64,000 nt of DNA, from positions 43,100,630 through 43,164,629 of the forward strand of contig OY292274.1 in assembly GCA_958496175.1 (NCBI GenBank). Direction: 5' to 3'. Under the pieces are notes generated by a model. That model ran no database searches and was not told the DNA's origin. It saw only the letters and a program-made list of their open reading frames with translations. The stretch is from Sisyra terminalis. Its lineage: Eukaryota > Arthropoda > Insecta > Neuroptera > Sisyridae. Both the position numbers and the translations under genes were made by a program. Of the stretch, positions 60,039-64,000 are shown piece by piece; position 1 is the first letter of the stretch, and each line of letters opens with the position of its first letter.

Positions 60039-62359
60039 GTATTGGCTAGTATAAAATAAATTTCCATTTGAACACTCATTCACAAAGTGATCTCTGAAAT
60101 CATATTAGGTAAAAACTTCAAATTTACTAGAAATATCAATTTTGCCATATAAAAGTCAACTAAGATCAAGCTTTGAACAATTCTATCTCTTAAAATGATT
60201 GTGGAGGTTTTAAAATAAATTTTATCCGAAAAACACAATTTTGTTGTTGAAAAAGATATTAAATGGAAAATGAAAAGTCTCTCTTATTTATTAGTTAAAT
60301 ATCAATAAAAGATAAAATTCTTGATTGATTTTGAAACCTAAAAGCCAATTCTTAACAGAAAATTTGATTCCCAAATAACAATGGAATCGATTGACATTCC
60401 TATTGCCCTCCAGTCATTTGTTACCACAATTGTATGTCATGTTTCCGATTGTTTACATCGAATTTAGTTCAGATGATTTGGGAGTAATTAAATAAAAAAG
60501 AAAGAAGATCTAGCAACAATGTTGTTCTTCTGCCACTTCCAACGTATTGAGATCTATAAAAAATTTCTATTAGAAAAATTAAATAATATACCACAGCTCT
60601 TTAGAAGTGTTTTAAAGAAGTTTTTTATTACCACTATATAACTACTAAAATCTTTGGCGATTCAAGAATTTGCGATAGTTTATGACGCAAGAAATATTAG
60701 AAACCTTGGTGTTTCGAAATATGAATTTATTACTATACTTTTAATTTTAATAACCAATATTCATTTTGTTAGTACTTGTTTGATGGTATATGTTCTGTGG
60801 GAAAAATTGACTTATTATTTAATTTATTAGTCTTAATTATCTTAAGATTAGAGTACCTACGTTGTTACCTCTCATTCAAGCAAGTTTTTTAATAAAAATA
60901 TAAATATAACGTGGAAAAGTAAAAGCTTAGACAATTTGGAACTAAACAAATTTGTGTAGACATTCGGTTTTCTGGTGCTAATATACTTATCAGCTTTACA
61001 AATTGAAAATTAATATTGCTATAATAATAGTTACGCAAACAAAATATTTTTTTATTTTAATAATAACTTACTTTTTTTCACTTGAAAACACTAGAAATAA
61101 GAATAAAAATTAAATCTATAAACAAAATCAGGACAAATGATTTTGTAACGCACATCTAATTATGTTCAGTATGTCATTTGAAATTAAGACTGCTAATATT
61201 TATATATAAACGTAACGACTTAATTTTTTTCTAGAATAGATATTTTGATTAAATATAAAAATATAGAAATCAAAGTAATACAAACTTGAAATTGTCAACA
61301 TCTATTTATTAAGTTCGTATAGGTTTCTTTAATAGAACATCCCTTAAATGATAAAAGATATAAACCTTGTATCGAATAAATGAGCTAATGTTTCTATGTA
61401 TCTTTGGTTTCGAATGAAAGTCAATTGAAATAGTTTCAATGTTATTCAAACTAAATTAGTGATATTTGCAGTACAAAATTTTCAGAAAGCGATTGGATGA
61501 TTATTGAACAAAGCCTGTTTTAGCATAACTAAATTCGACCATTTGGTAATAAAATTATTTATCTCCATTAATAGCCAAGCTAAATCAATATTGACGGAAT
61601 ATATTTCACTGTTTCCAGCTGCAAAGAGCAAATAGAGCTATAATAACAAAGAAGTTAATCATTTAAAATTGATTATAGTTTCAAAATAAAAAATAAATAA
61701 TATAATAAACTCTATTAGTTTATGTAAAAAAAAACCTTTGTGTTGATTTTAAAAATGTAATACTGGAGCATCAATTAAATTTGAATTTACATAGTTTGTG
61801 AAAAGTTTTATTTTTGTATTCATTTAAAAATTTTAAAAATAATTTGGTTATACAATTATAAAATTTGTACTTTAATTGTTTCTGTATTTAAAAAACAGGT
61901 GTTTTATTCATTTTTATGTTAGTTACTAACTGCCCTCTTAGAACTTTTTTTTTTGTATTATGTAAAGAAAATTTTTACAGATTTAAAAAAAATAGTGTTC
62001 ATAATGATCTTTAAATAATAATATTTTGGTACCTAATTTAAAATTTAGTCTTTCAACTATAGAATTTAACCAAGCTTTATTTTTTTGGAACTCAACGTTA
62101 TGAAAAGTTGATAAATAAGGAGCTTAAATGGCCAATCGTTGCAAAAATTTAAATTAAACAAAATTTTCCCTCCATTTTCTATAGACAGAAAAATAATAAT
62201 ATTTTGTATAAAAGATTCCTTTAAAAGAAACAATTTGTAAAAAAAGTAAAATATAATTTGAAATTTATACTTTCTTGATTTCAATTTTTTTATTTGACAA
62301 TTATTAAAGCATAATTTGTGCAGTTACTTTTATGATATGCTAGATTACTAGAAGACTTG
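60039..62359. other. AT-rich stretch, intron if the exon is real
   Basis: No gene or repeat recognised. Homopolymer-rich AT sequence throughout. Confidence 0.4.
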
Positions 62360-62495
62360 GTAAACTTCGTACCACCAAAAGTTTGATTTGTGAAAATTGA
62401 TTCATTAATATCGATGATATTGTCACATTATTAATTTTTTTAATAGTGATATAAACATATAGATATTTATGCCTAATTATAAGAAAATTACTGGA
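62360..62495 (+). repeat. Diverged interspersed repeat, copy 2
   Basis: Partner of 47370-47510, in the same orientation and about two-thirds identical by eye. It shares GTACCACC, TTGATTTGTGAA, ATATCGAT and CTAATTATAA in the same order. Confidence 0.5.
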
Positions 62496-64000
62496 TTTTT
62501 AAATATTCGCAAAGTTTAATTCCACTACAAATCGATTTTTTCGATTTTTGCTTCGAGTTTTTCCTTATTTTCTTTTTCTCTAAACTATTCCAGGGCTAAG
62601 GCAAATAACGCATAAATGAAAATATTTAAATGGGTCGAGACACTTAAGAATTTTTGTGTTATAAAGTAACTAATTTTTGTATACATATATATACATTTAA
62701 TAGATAATAGCTAAATAGTTTTTTTCTTCTTATTTTTTTATTAGTTACAACTTTTTGTACAGACCAAATATCATCTTATATAGAGATAGGTATATGTATA
62801 GGTTAGCGCGATTTTTAGCCCTTGAGTTATAGGGAATCATTTTTTAGGTCTTCGACATTTATTGCAGATTCGTGATAAATTTAGCGTGACCAATAATACC
62901 CTTATATTAAAAATAAATGTAACCAAATACGGTTATTTATAATAAAGGCTATTTTCATTTTTCTACCAGTAAATCAACATATGGTATAAAGCGACCATTA
63001 TTAAAATATTATAGAACCCGAAATAATTTATTTTTAGAAGTAATCGAAATTAAGTATTACCGAAAAAAATCTTTGCGTAATAAAAGCAAATAGAAAATAA
63101 AGAAAGTATTTTTTGAACTCTTATAGTTAAAGATTCGTCAATACCAAAGGATCATTTGGTAAATAAATATTAAAGCCATATATTCGTATTTTAATTATGA
63201 AATTTGAATAAACAGTGCTTAAAATATTTACAGCTTTAAGCTTTCAATAGATCTAGCAATTACTAACTAATAATACTCCAGAATTTGATTGTACTTCACA
63301 ATTAATTAGGAAAATCAATTTTTTAAATAGCCGTTATTTCGAAATGAATGACCAAAATTTATTGCCGATGATAAAAAAATAATTTTGTACTTGAAATTTC
63401 AAATTACATAAAGAACTTATCATTAGTTTTGCAATTGCACAATAGAGATTCATTGAAATGAACTTGTCTATTGTCATTTAATTATTCATTTTAAATTTAG
63501 TATTGCCATTGTTCTTGTTTAAAAAATGATTTGGGCAATTCCATTTTTGGTTCACTATAATATCAATGTGTTATTTTGTATAATTTTGCTATGTAAACTG
63601 TGTTTAACAATAATAAAAGTACAGTGTGCATTTGCAAGTGGTTCCAAGTGGCGTTCTCGTATGCATTTCCGTATGTGTGCATTAAATGATATAATTACAA
63701 ATGTTGTACGAATAGAAACTCTCAAGAGGAAGAGAATCGAGGAGTACGTGTATAATTTAATAATGAATGTTGCACATTGGGCATTATCGGATTGTTTGTT
63801 TGTTTGGGTAAATGTGTGCGAATGTTGTCTTTGATAATTAGATTCAAGGGATACAAAGAGATTAAATACACACGAACAAGATGATAAAGACGGAAATGCT
63901 AAATTCAATCACTTGATAAAGGAAATAGAAAAATGTCACAACTTATATATATGTATATTGTAAACATAAAAATACAAAAAATTGCAAATAAAAGATTGGC
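62496..64000. other. AT-rich non-coding stretch to the window end
   Basis: No gene supported. A 102-codon frame starting at an ATG (63526-63834, + strand) has a hydrophobic N-terminus, but it overlaps a 117-codon frame on the other strand and resembles nothing known. The overlap suggests chance in a slightly more complex patch (63600-63840). Confidence 0.35.

Noticed and set aside
63526..63908. Overlapping 102- and 117-codon frames on opposite strands
   Set aside because: Mutual overlap, no family resemblance and no gene signals; open frames of this size arise by chance in a 64-kb window.

Overview
The window is strongly AT-rich eukaryotic DNA, and the transposon families in it (gypsy-type LTR elements, jockey-type LINEs, hAT and Helitron-like repeats) point to an insect. 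A beetle is my guess, but nothing here fixes the species. No complete host gene is visible. The longest coding regions belong to transposable elements, and nearly all other open frames are short, start at weak codons, and look like chance. The one host-like coding signal is a 95-bp candidate exon at 59944-60038 with clean splice sites, open across its length on the + strand. Much of the window is therefore probably intron or intergenic DNA of a large gene, but that is inference.

Layout. 1-5 kb: AT-rich DNA, a decayed hAT/ZMYM-type transposase fragment (1817-2640), a DNA element with long inverted arms (2930-4250), and right beside it a solo LTR (4278-4695). The solo LTR carries a textbook-like heat-shock promoter: a GAGA tract, phased nGAAn units, TATA box, initiator and poly(A) signal. 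5-16 kb: LINE relics on both strands (5496-5759, 13385-14490, 15302-15545), a tRNA-like or SINE-head sequence (10548-10612) and a hAT-type MITE with an 8-bp target duplication (10838-11395). 17-30 kb: a second hAT MITE (17814-18253), a jockey relic (20769-20960), a well-preserved 5'-truncated jockey-type insertion with a 12-bp target duplication (22313-23247), a possible Penelope-like fragment (about 25.0 kb), two small MITEs (25521-25815, 29857-30083) and another LINE 3' relic (29293-29535).

35.6-36.3 kb holds a near-perfect 398-bp palindrome centred on a TA microsatellite, with extra partial copies and a further tract of about 98 bp of TA beside it. 37061-40172 is a young but defective gypsy-superfamily retrotransposon on the - strand. 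It has 193-bp LTRs differing at one base, a TATA target duplication, a tRNA-Pro-like primer site, gag split by an in-frame stop, a nucleocapsid plus protease reading frame and an intact-looking integrase frame. Reverse transcriptase and RNase H are cleanly missing.

43.7-64 kb contains a Helitron-like repeat (43755-43990), a pair of diverged repeats (47370-47510 and 62360-62495), a 316-bp direct duplication 2.07 kb apart (53403-53718 and 55476-55791), a 930-bp element with GTGGGG-type inverted ends (57819-58747), and the candidate exon. The remaining DNA is unannotatable AT-rich sequence, broken by patches of higher complexity and lower AT that could be conserved regulatory DNA.

All calls rest on reading the sequence by eye; no database search was possible. 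The genes shown do not form a pathway: this is a transposon-filled non-coding region.
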